Positions 56,995 to 64,000 of a stretch of DNA of 64,000 bases are shown here, piece by piece. The translations under genes and the position numbers were made by a program. Numbering within the stretch: the first letter of the stretch is position 1; every line of letters begins with the position of its first letter. This DNA is from Solirubrobacteraceae bacterium (lineage in GTDB: Bacteria > Actinomycetota > Thermoleophilia > Solirubrobacterales > Solirubrobacteraceae). A model generated the notes under the pieces. It was not told the DNA's origin. It worked only from the letters and a program-made list of their open reading frames with translations, and did no database searches. Location: NCBI GenBank assembly GCA_031177685.1, contig JAPSGI010000006.1, positions 1 to 64,000 on the forward strand, written 5' to 3'.

Positions 56995-57638
56995 CGCGGC
57001 GCCAGCACCGCCAGCGCGTGCTGCACGGACTCCGGCGGACCCTCTACCGCGACCCGCCCGCCGGACAGCGCCTCCACCGGGTCCAGCCCCTCGAAGAACA
57101 GCCCGCGCAGCGTGGCGCCGTCGAGCGTCAACACCAGGTCCGGGCGCTCCGCCGCTCCCGCGCGCGGGATCACCCGCCCGTCGGCGACCCGCAGGTGGAA
57201 CGCCTCGCCGTCGATCCTGAACTCCCACGTCTCGTCGAGCCCGGCCGCGGCCTCGCGATCGGCCAGGTAGCTCATCGGGAACACCGCCCATCCGGGACGG
57301 AAGACGAAGTCGCGCGGCGGCATCGGGAGCCGCTCCGCGCCCCAGCGGCCGAGCTCGGCCATCGCCGGGCCCAGCGCCCGCCCGTCCTCGGTCAGCCGGT
57401 ACACGCGCGACGCGGCGGGCGGCGCGAGTCGGTCGCGCGCCACCAGGCCCTCTTCCTCCAGGTGGCGCAGCCGCGCGGCCAGCAGGTTGCGTCCGATGCC
57501 GGGCAGGCGGTCCAGCAGGTCGGTGAACCGCTGGGGCCCCAGCATCAGCTCGCGGACGATCAGCAGCGTCCAGCGCTCGCCGATCACGTCCAGCGTGCGG
57601 GCGAGGGTGCACGCCTGCTCGTAGCTGCGCCGCGCCAT
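56991..57638 (-). CDS. HxlR-family transcriptional regulator with C-terminal sterol-carrier-like domain
   Basis: A 215-residue protein: winged helix of the HxlR type (ACTLARTLDVIGERWTLLIVREL, RFTDLLDRLPGIGRNLLAARLRHLEEEGLV) and a C-terminal SCP2-like domain (EFRIDGEAFHLRVADG, LDGATLRGLFFEGLDPVEALSGGRVAVEG). ATG 57638 is preferred to the in-frame 57668, because TAAGCT ends 7 nt before it. Divergent from the alpha/beta hydrolase, its probable target. Confidence 0.9.
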   Translation of the reverse strand: MARRSYEQACTLARTLDVIGERWTLLIVRELMLGPQRFTDLLDRLPGIGRNLLAARLRHLEEEGLVARDRLAPPAASRVYRLTEDGRALGPAMAELGRWGAERLPMPPRDFVFRPGWAVFPMSYLADREAAAGLDETWEFRIDGEAFHLRVADGRVIPRAGAAERPDLVLTLDGATLRGLFFEGLDPVEALSGGRVAVEGPPESVQHALAVLAPR

Positions 57639-57659
57639 CCCGCACAGCTTACGGTTCCC

Positions 57660-57699
57660 GGTTGACATTCAAAGACCGGCAGGTATAGCTTTTTGAACC
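57660..57699 (+). promoter_or_regulatory. promoter and inverted repeat before the hydrolase
   Basis: TTGACA (57662-57667) is a perfect -35, with TATAGC 16 nt or TAGCTT 18 nt downstream. GGTT (57660) with AACC (57696) and TTCAAA (57668-57673) with TTTGAA (57692-57697) form an interrupted inverted repeat over the promoter, a candidate operator for the HxlR protein. Confidence 0.6.
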
Positions 57700-58992
57700 A
57701 TGGGAGGGAGAGCGGCGCTGGCCGCCATGGTGCTCGCGATGCTCGCGGCGGCCGCCACCGCCGCCGCGGACGACCCGCGCTATCCCGATCCGGCCGGGTA
57801 CTGCGACCCGGCCAGCACGCACCACGACCCGCGCGACACGGCGCGTGACGCGCCGCCCGTCGCGCTGCCGCCCGGGTTCACCCGGCGCTTCGAGCGCCTG
57901 GTGGGCGTGCGCACCCCGGTGATCGAGGCGGGCCCGCGCGACTCGGCCGAGGCCATCGTCTTCATGCACGGCAACCCCGGCTCCTCGCTCGACTACGCCG
58001 GGCTGATGGCGGCCGTCCCGCGCGGCGCGCGCGCCGTCGCCTTCGACTTCCCGGGCTTCGGCAAAGCCGAGAAGCCCTACGACTTCCCGTACTCGCTGGC
58101 GGGCGTCCCGGGCCAGATGTCGTCCGTGCTGCGCGACCTGGGCATCCGGCGCGTTCACCTCGTCGCCCACGACATCGGCGGCGTCGTCGGCCTGGAGTGG
58201 GGGGCGGCGCATCCGAGGCAGCTGGCCAGCGTGACCGCGCTGAACTCCGGCGCCCTGATCGGCTACACCGACCACGAGTTCGCGCGTTCCTGGCGCACGC
58301 CGGTGCAGGGCGAGGCGTCCATGGCCGCCGTGACCCGCGAGGGCTTCGTCTCCACGATCCAGGGTCGCGAGCCGCGCCCGCTGCCGCGCGAGTTCCTGGA
58401 CCGCAACTACGACGACTTCGACCGCGGGACGCGCTGCGCGATCCTGCGGATCTACCGCCTGGGCGACGACGTCTCGCAGATCGGCGAACGCCAGGCGGCG
58501 AGGCTGCGCCCGCACGACGTCCCGGCGCTCGTGCTCTGGGGGATGCGCGACTCCTTCCTGCATCCCAGCGTGGCGGACCGCCAGCGCGACGCCTTCCCGC
58601 GCGCCGAGATCCACCGCTTCGCCGACAGTGGGCACTGGCCCTTCGTGACCGAGGAGGCGCGCTCGATCGCGCTCGCGCGCGACTTCTTCACGCGCACGAT
58701 CTCGCAGCGCGCGGGGCGGCCCATCCGCCTGTCGGTGCGACCGCGGCGCCTGCGCGCTCGCCGCACCACCCGCCTGCGCGTCCAGGCGGTCGTGGGCCCG
58801 GCCGCGCAGCCGCTGGCCGGCGCGCTCGTGACCCTCGGCAAGCGCCGCGCCCGCACCGACTCCGACGGACGGGCGACGCTGCAGGTCCGCCCCCGCCGGA
58901 CCGGGCGGCTGAGCGTCCGCGCCGCCAAGGACGAGCTGGCGCCCGGTCGGGCGGTCGTGCGCGTCCTGCGCCCGGCCCGGCGCGCGCGCTGA
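57700..58992 (+). CDS. secreted alpha/beta hydrolase (haloalkane dehalogenase/epoxide hydrolase-like) with Ig-like tail
   Basis: A 430-residue exported enzyme: signal peptide LAAMVLAMLAAAATAAA; oxyanion HGNPGSSLDYAGL; nucleophile elbow VAHDIGGVVGLEWG with Asp as nucleophile, the haloalkane dehalogenase/epoxide hydrolase type; late acid near LVLWGMRDSFL; His in DSGHWPF. The final ~90 residues are a beta-sandwich module (LRVQAVVGPAAQPLAGALVTLG). Substrate unknown. Confidence 0.88.
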   Translation: MGGRAALAAMVLAMLAAAATAAADDPRYPDPAGYCDPASTHHDPRDTARDAPPVALPPGFTRRFERLVGVRTPVIEAGPRDSAEAIVFMHGNPGSSLDYAGLMAAVPRGARAVAFDFPGFGKAEKPYDFPYSLAGVPGQMSSVLRDLGIRRVHLVAHDIGGVVGLEWGAAHPRQLASVTALNSGALIGYTDHEFARSWRTPVQGEASMAAVTREGFVSTIQGREPRPLPREFLDRNYDDFDRGTRCAILRIYRLGDDVSQIGERQAARLRPHDVPALVLWGMRDSFLHPSVADRQRDAFPRAEIHRFADSGHWPFVTEEARSIALARDFFTRTISQRAGRPIRLSVRPRRLRARRTTRLRVQAVVGPAAQPLAGALVTLGKRRARTDSDGRATLQVRPRRTGRLSVRAAKDELAPGRAVVRVLRPARRAR

Positions 58993-59010
58993 CCTAAGCT
59001 GGTCGGCCAC

Positions 59011-60831
59011 ATGGCCGAGCAGCGCCACATCCGCAACTTCTCGATCATCGCCCACATCGACCACGGCAAGTCGACGCTGGCCGACCGCATCCTGGAGCTC
59101 ACGCACACCGTCGCGCCGCGCGACCACCGCCCGCAGATGCTGGACTCGATGGACCTCGAACGCGAGCGGGGGATCACGATCAAGGCCCAGGCGGTGCGCG
59201 TCCTCTACACGGCGGGGGACGGCGAGACCTACCAGCTGCATCTCATCGACACGCCCGGCCACGTGGACTTCACCTATGAGGTGTCGCGGTCGCTGGCCGC
59301 GTGCGAGGGCGCGCTGCTCGTGGTCGACGCGTCGCAGGGCGTGGAGGCGCAGACCGTGGCCAACACCTATCTGGCCGTGGAGGCCGGGCTGGAGCTCATT
59401 CCCTGCCTGAACAAGATCGACCTCCCCGGCGCCGAGCCCGAGCGCGTGGCCGAGGAGGTCGCCGACCTGGTGGGCGAGCCGCCCGACCAGGTGCTGCGCA
59501 TCAGCGCCAAGACGGGCGACGGCGTGGCCGAGGTGCTCGAGGAGCTGATCGCCAAGGTGCCCCCGCCGGACGGCGACCCGGACGCGCCCCCGCGCGCGCT
59601 GATCTTCGACTCCGAGTACGACCCCTACCGCGGCGTGGTGGCCTACGTCCGCGTGGTCGACGGCGTCTTTCGCAAAGGGGAGGCGATCCGCGCCATGGCC
59701 GCCGGCACCGAGGCCGACATCGACGACATCGGGTTCTTCACGCCGCAGATGACGCCGGTGGAGTCGCTCGGCCCCGGCGAGGTGGGCTACCTCATCACCG
59801 GCATCAAGGACGTGACGAAGCTGCGCGTGGGCGACACGCTGACCACGCTGCGCGGCGGCGCCGCCGACCCGCTGCCCGGCTACCGCGAGGTCAAGCCGAT
59901 GGTCTTCTGCGGCCTGTTCCCGATCGACTCCGACCAGTTCCCCGAGCTGCGCGACGCGCTGGAGAAGCTCAGCCTCAACGACGCGGCGCTCTCCTGGGAG
60001 CCCGAGACGTCGGACGCCCTGGGCTTCGGCTTTCGCTGCGGGTTCCTCGGCCTGCTGCACATGGACATCGTGCGCGAGCGCCTGGAGCGCGAGTACGACC
60101 TCGAGCTGCTGGCCACGATGCCCAACGTGGAGTACGAGCTCGAGCTGACCGACGGCGAGGTCCTGGAGGTCCACAGCCCCACCGACATGCCCGACCCGGC
60201 CCGCATCGCCGAGGTGCGCGAGCCCTACATCCGCGCGTCGATCCTCTGTCCCAAGGGCTTCGTCGGCGCCGTCATGGAGCTGTGCCAGGAGCGCCGCGGG
60301 ATCCACCAGGGGATGCACTACCTGTCGAGCGAACGCGTGCAGATCACCTACGACCTGCCGCTGGCCGAGATCGTCCTGGACTTCTTCGACCAGCTGAAGT
60401 CGCGCACGCGCGGATACGCGTCGCTGGACTACGACCTCATCGGCCTGCGCCCGTCGGATCTGGTCAAGCTCGACGTGCTGCTGGCCGGCGACCCGGTGGA
60501 CGCGCTGTCGATGGTCGTGCACCGCGACAAGGCCTACGAGGCGGGCCGCGCGCTGACCGAGCGCCTGCGCAAGCGCATCCCGCGCCAGCAGTACGACGTG
60601 CCGATCCAGGCGGCGATCGGCTCGCACGTGATCGCGCGCGAGACCGTCAAGGCGTACCGCAAGGACGTCATCGCCAAGTGCTACGGCGGCGACATCACGC
60701 GCAAGCGCAAGCTGCTGGAGAAGCAGAAGGCGGGCAAGCGGCGCATGAAGCAGGTCGGGCGCATCGAGGTCCCGCAGGAGGCGTTCCTGGCCGTGCTGGA
60801 GCTCGGCGACGAGGGCTCGTCGGCCGGTTAG
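59011..60831 (+). CDS. lepA: elongation factor 4 (LepA)
   Basis: A 606-residue translational GTPase: [17 protein letters not shown] (G1), DTPGHVDF (G3), NKIDLPGA (G4), then the EF-G-like domains and LepA-specific C-terminus ([23 protein letters not shown]). TAAGCT ends 10 nt before ATG. Confidence 0.97.
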   Translation: MAEQRHIRNFSIIAHIDHGKSTLADRILELTHTVAPRDHRPQMLDSMDLERERGITIKAQAVRVLYTAGDGETYQLHLIDTPGHVDFTYEVSRSLAACEGALLVVDASQGVEAQTVANTYLAVEAGLELIPCLNKIDLPGAEPERVAEEVADLVGEPPDQVLRISAKTGDGVAEVLEELIAKVPPPDGDPDAPPRALIFDSEYDPYRGVVAYVRVVDGVFRKGEAIRAMAAGTEADIDDIGFFTPQMTPVESLGPGEVGYLITGIKDVTKLRVGDTLTTLRGGAADPLPGYREVKPMVFCGLFPIDSDQFPELRDALEKLSLNDAALSWEPETSDALGFGFRCGFLGLLHMDIVRERLEREYDLELLATMPNVEYELELTDGEVLEVHSPTDMPDPARIAEVREPYIRASILCPKGFVGAVMELCQERRGIHQGMHYLSSERVQITYDLPLAEIVLDFFDQLKSRTRGYASLDYDLIGLRPSDLVKLDVLLAGDPVDALSMVVHRDKAYEAGRALTERLRKRIPRQQYDVPIQAAIGSHVIARETVKAYRKDVIAKCYGGDITRKRKLLEKQKAGKRRMKQVGRIEVPQEAFLAVLELGDEGSSAG

Positions 60832-60861
60832 CCGCCTCGATTTGCGGAGATTCCTACGGAG

Positions 60862-62181
60862 ATGGGCGAGCTTCGCCCCCGCTTCGCCGTGCTCCTGGCG
60901 CTCGCGCTCGCCGGCGCCGCTTACGGCCCTTCGCCCGCGCAGGCGCGCGAGCACGTCGCCCGCTCGATCGAGCTGAGCGGCACGGTGGACCCCGCCACGG
61001 CCGGCTGGATCGACACCGCCGTGGACGACGCGCGCGAGGACGGGGTCGACCTGCTGCTCGTCACCATCGACACGCCGGGCGGCCTGGACTCCTCCATGCG
61101 CGACATGGTCAAGGCGCTCACCGGCGCTCCGATGCCCGTGGTGACCTTCGTCTACCCCAACGGAGCGCGCGCGGCCTCGGCGGGGCTCTTCGTCCTGCAG
61201 GCGGGCGACGTGGCCGCGATGGCGCCCGAGACGAACGTCGGCTCGGCCACGCCGATCAGCCTCGGCGGGGGCGACGGAGACGACGAGGTGCTCGGGCGCA
61301 AGATCCGCAACGACGCGGCGGCGTACGTCCGGGCGCTGGCCGAGGCGCGCGGGCGCAACGCCGACCTGGCCGAGCGAATGGTCCGCGACGCGGCGAACGT
61401 CACCGCCACCCGCGCGCTGCGCGAGCGCCTGATCGACGCGGTCGCGTCCGACCAGCGCACGCTGCTGCGCCGGCTCGACGGCTTCCGCGTCAAGGGCCCC
61501 AAGGCGCGCACGCTGGAGACCACCGGCATGCAGCTGGAGCGCCGCGACATGCCGCTGATCTACGAGGCGCGCCAGCTCCTCGTCAACCCGACGATCTCGT
61601 TCCTGCTGCTGATGGGCGGGCTGCTGGGCATCCTGATCGAGATCTTCAGCCCGGGCCTGGTCGGGCCGGGCCTCTTCGGCGCGATCGCGCTGCTGCTGGG
61701 GCTGTACGGCACCGCGCAGCTGCCGGTGGCCGTCACCGGCGTGTTGCTCCTGCTCCTGGCGCTCGGGCTGCTGGTGGCCGAGACCCAGACGCCGACCGCG
61801 GGAGCGCTGGGTGCGGCCGGCATCGCCGCGCTGATCGCCGGCGGGCTGCTGCTCTACGACACGGACTCCGAGCAGGTCGCGGTGTCGCCGCCGGTCGTCG
61901 TGGCGGTGGGGGCGCTGCTGGGCTCGTTCACCCTCTTCGCGGCCTCGCGGGCGCTTGCGCTGCGCCGCGCGCCTCCCCACGGCGGTCCCGAGGACCTGGT
62001 CGGCCGCAGCGCGACGGTCCGCTCGCCGCTGGAGCCGCAGGGCCACGTGTACGTCGAAGGCGCGCTGTGGCGGGCGCGCGTCGTCGACGGCGCGCCGGCG
62101 CCCGCGGTGGGCGAGCGCGTCGTCGTCGACGCGGTGGACGGACTGACCCTGCACGTACGACCCGAAAGGAAAGAGCCATGA
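60862..62181 (+). CDS. NfeD-type membrane serine protease
   Basis: A 439-residue long-form NfeD: signal peptide, ClpP-like domain ([55 protein letters not shown] with the Ser-Lys type active site), four or five helices and a C-terminal OB-like NfeD domain ([29 protein letters not shown]). It works with the stomatin-like protein encoded next, with which it overlaps by ATGA. Confidence 0.93.
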   Translation: MGELRPRFAVLLALALAGAAYGPSPAQAREHVARSIELSGTVDPATAGWIDTAVDDAREDGVDLLLVTIDTPGGLDSSMRDMVKALTGAPMPVVTFVYPNGARAASAGLFVLQAGDVAAMAPETNVGSATPISLGGGDGDDEVLGRKIRNDAAAYVRALAEARGRNADLAERMVRDAANVTATRALRERLIDAVASDQRTLLRRLDGFRVKGPKARTLETTGMQLERRDMPLIYEARQLLVNPTISFLLLMGGLLGILIEIFSPGLVGPGLFGAIALLLGLYGTAQLPVAVTGVLLLLLALGLLVAETQTPTAGALGAAGIAALIAGGLLLYDTDSEQVAVSPPVVVAVGALLGSFTLFAASRALALRRAPPHGGPEDLVGRSATVRSPLEPQGHVYVEGALWRARVVDGAPAPAVGERVVVDAVDGLTLHVRPERKEP

Positions 62182-62939
62182 GCGTCGCCATCGCCGTCCT
62201 GCTGGCCGCCGGTTTCGTGGGAGCGATCCTCCTCGCGTCGGCGATCCGGATCCTGCGCGAGTACGAGCGCGGGGTCGTGTTCCGCCTCGGTCGCCTGCTG
62301 GGAAGCAAGGGGCCCGGCCTGATCCTCCTCATCCCCGTGATCGACAAGATGGTGCGCGTCGACCTGCGCACGGTCACGCTCAACATCCCTCCTCAGGAGG
62401 TCATCACGCGCGACAACGTGCCCGCGCGGGTCAACGCGGTGGCGTACTTCCGCGTCGTGGACCCGGTGCGCTCGGTCGTTGACGTCGAGAACTTCCTGCA
62501 GGCGACGTCGCAGATCTCCCAAACCACGCTGCGCTCGGTGCTCGGCAAGGCCGACCTCGACACGCTGCTGGCCGAGCGCGAGCGGCTCAACGAGGACCTC
62601 CAGAAGATCATCGACGAGCAGACCGAGCCGTGGGGCGTGAAGGTCTCGATCGTGGAGATCAAGGACGTGGAGATCCCCACCGAGATGCAGCGTGCGATGG
62701 CGCGCCAGGCGGAGGCGGAGCGCAGCCGCCGCGCCAAGATCATCAACGCGGAGGGCGAGTTCCAGGCCTCCGAGCGCATCTTCGACGCCGCCGAGGTGAT
62801 CAGCCGCAACCCCGCCGGCATGCAGCTGCGCTACCTGCAGACGCTCGGCGACCTCGGCGCCGGACAGGGCAGCACGCTGGTCGTGCCCCTGCCGCTGGAC
62901 CTGTTCCGCGCTACCCGGACCCCGCCCGCGGCGGAATGA
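62178..62939 (+). CDS. slipin (stomatin/SPFH family)
   Basis: A 253-residue membrane scaffold: one N-terminal helix ([19 protein letters not shown]), SPFH domain ([57 protein letters not shown]) and coiled-coil end. Forms membrane microdomains with NfeD. GAAAGGAAAG ribosome site. Its 3' end overlaps the convergent sugar dehydrogenase by 29 nt. Confidence 0.95.
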   Translation: MSVAIAVLLAAGFVGAILLASAIRILREYERGVVFRLGRLLGSKGPGLILLIPVIDKMVRVDLRTVTLNIPPQEVITRDNVPARVNAVAYFRVVDPVRSVVDVENFLQATSQISQTTLRSVLGKADLDTLLAERERLNEDLQKIIDEQTEPWGVKVSIVEIKDVEIPTEMQRAMARQAEAERSRRAKIINAEGEFQASERIFDAAEVISRNPAGMQLRYLQTLGDLGAGQGSTLVVPLPLDLFRATRTPPAAE

Positions 62940-64000
62940 TCCGCACCAGCCGGTCGTCGCCCTCCCGCGGCGAGCCGCGGCCGTCGCGGTTGGAGGTCAG
63001 CGCGTACAGCGCGCCGTCGGGCCCTTCCACCACGGTGCGCACGCGCCCGACGTCGACCTCCTCGACGCGCTCGTCGACGGCGGCCCGGTTGCCGCGCAGG
63101 CGCACGCGGCGCACCTGCTCGCCCACCAGCGCGCCGAACACGAAGTCGCCGGTCCACGCGCTGCCCGGCAGGGTGACGAAGGAACCGCCGGCGGGCGCGA
63201 TCGCCTCCTCGTAGACGATCGCGGGGCGGTCGAAGCGCCCGTGGTCGGAGCCGTAGACCTCCGGCCAGCCGTAGTTGCCGCCCTCGCGGACCACGTTGAC
63301 CTCGTCGAAGCCGCGCGGGCCGTCGCCGCCGGACGGGCCGTGCTCGGTGGCCACCAGCCGGCCCGTGCGCGGGTGCCAGTCGAACCCCTGCGAGTTGCGG
63401 TGTCCGCGCGAGAGGATCTGCGGCTCGCCCCCGCCGCCGCGCACGTCCTGCACCGCGACGCGCAGGAACTTGCCGCCGAGCGAGTCGGGGTCCTGCGCCA
63501 GCGCGCCGTTGCCCGTCTCGCCGGTGGAGACGTAGAGGTTCCCGTCGGGGCCGAAGCGGATGCGTCCGCCGTCGTGGTTGACGCCGGCGGGGATGTCCTG
63601 CACGACGACCTCCTCCTCGCGCAGGCGCGAACCGTCCAGGCGGTAGCGCGCCACCTCGTTGCCGCGCGCGGTGGTCCGGTACAGGTACAGGAACGAGTTG
63701 CGCTCGAACTGCGGGTCGACGGCCAGGCCCAGCAGCCCGCCCTCGCCGGTCGCCTCCACGGCCACCGTTCCCACCGTGCGCAGGTCGCCGTCGGGCAGCA
63801 GCATCCGCACGCGCCCGGCGCGCTCGGTGATCAGGGCGCGACCGTCTGGAAGGAACCCGATCTCCCAGGGCGTGTTCAGCCCCTCGGCCACGGTCTCGAC
63901 GCGCGGGGCGCCGCGGCTGCGCAGCAGGTCGGTCCGCTCGGTCGTGGCGGTGGCCGGCGCCGTGGCGGTCGTGACGGGGCGCGTCGCGGTCGTCTCGTCG
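62911..64000 (-). CDS. PQQ-dependent (aldose) sugar dehydrogenase, 5' part beyond window
   Basis: A beta-propeller quinoprotein of the YliI/Asd type. Seen: [26 protein letters not shown] in pieces, [48 protein letters not shown] near the end. The frame continues past 63891 (a GTG inside [11 protein letters not shown]) through RSRGAPRVE and a Thr/Ala-rich stretch to base 64000, so the start is outside; the Thr/Ala stretch looks like an extracytoplasmic linker. Confidence 0.92.
   Translation of the reverse strand, partial: DETTATRPVTTATAPATATTERTDLLRSRGAPRVETVAEGLNTPWEIGFLPDGRALITERAGRVRMLLPDGDLRTVGTVAVEATGEGGLLGLAVDPQFERNSFLYLYRTTARGNEVARYRLDGSRLREEEVVVQDIPAGVNHDGGRIRFGPDGNLYVSTGETGNGALAQDPDSLGGKFLRVAVQDVRGGGGEPQILSRGHRNSQGFDWHPRTGRLVATEHGPSGGDGPRGFDEVNVVREGGNYGWPEVYGSDHGRFDRPAIVYEEAIAPAGGSFVTLPGSAWTGDFVFGALVGEQVRRVRLRGNRAAVDERVEEVDVGRVRTVVEGPDGALYALTSNRDGRGSPREGDDRLVRIIPPRAGSG

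Noticed and set aside
57649-62154. A 1501-codon minus-strand ORF opposite the hydrolase, lepA and nfeD
   Set aside because: Composition (His, Arg, Ala, Val, Gly) is that of an antisense frame to high-GC genes, with no domain, and it would cover three clear plus-strand genes.

Overview
The window is high-GC DNA from an actinobacterium, most likely class Thermoleophilia (Solirubrobacterales or a relative). The evidence is actinobacterial gene order (tig-clpP-clpX-valS-folC-ndk-maf-mreBCD-pbp2-rodA-rng-rplU-rpmA, then obg-proB-proA-nadD-rsfS), an FprA-type ferredoxin reductase beside a ferredoxin, secreted proteins with Arg-rich RRVGRRC tails and SLTGxDV pentapeptide-like repeats of a style I associate with Solirubrobacterales, and a very large share of apparently leaderless genes with a TANNNT box 6-10 nt before the start codon. 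The taxonomic call is inference; no rRNA gene is present.

Layout. 1-1.3 kb: 3' end of a GMC oxidoreductase and the wreck of a tyrosine integrase. 1.3-15.4 kb: metabolic and accessory genes (PEP carboxylase, ornithine cyclodeaminase-like protein, secreted beta-helix protein, Baeyer-Villiger-type monooxygenase, ferredoxin and its reductase, cold shock protein, AraC-type regulator, VOC protein, HATPase/output-domain protein, secreted repeat protein, diguanylate cyclase). 15.4-36.2 kb: a housekeeping block for protein quality control (trigger factor, ClpP, ClpX), valyl-tRNA synthetase, folate, nucleotide hygiene (Ndk, Maf), rod-shape and wall elongation (MreB, MreC, MreD, PBP2, RodA), RNase E/G, ribosomal proteins L21 and L27, and Obg. 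A small HTH/nucleotidyltransferase pair with a palindromic operator sits between clpX and valS. 36.2-40.4 kb: proB, a 757-bp non-coding interval, proA, nadD, rsfS. 40.4-45.4 kb: small accessory genes, a lower-GC patch ending at tRNA-Ala(GGC), and a glutamate dehydrogenase family gene. 45.4-57 kb: leuS, an LPFTG surface protein, methyltransferase, nitroreductase, LOG-like protein, competence genes comEA-comEC, holA, rpsT, murJ. 57-64 kb: HxlR regulator divergent from a secreted alpha/beta hydrolase, lepA, an NfeD-type protease with a slipin, and the 3' part of a PQQ-type sugar dehydrogenase.

Main discovery candidate. The proB-proA gap (37350-38106) holds a tandem duplication of about 304 bp. 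Each copy has (a) a tRNA-like module with a class II layout, whose anticodon arm differs between the copies, and (b) a second module: a TANNNT box, then a copy-specific 15-16 nt segment, then a nearly invariant structured scaffold. In each copy the copy-specific segment of b is complementary to the anticodon arm of the a module in the same copy (15 and 16 contiguous pairs, each with one G-U), although the two copies differ from one another there. The predicted start of each b transcript falls on the first base of the complementary segment. It looks like two orthogonal guide-plus-scaffold RNAs facing cognate tRNA-like partners. I cannot match it to a known RNA family.
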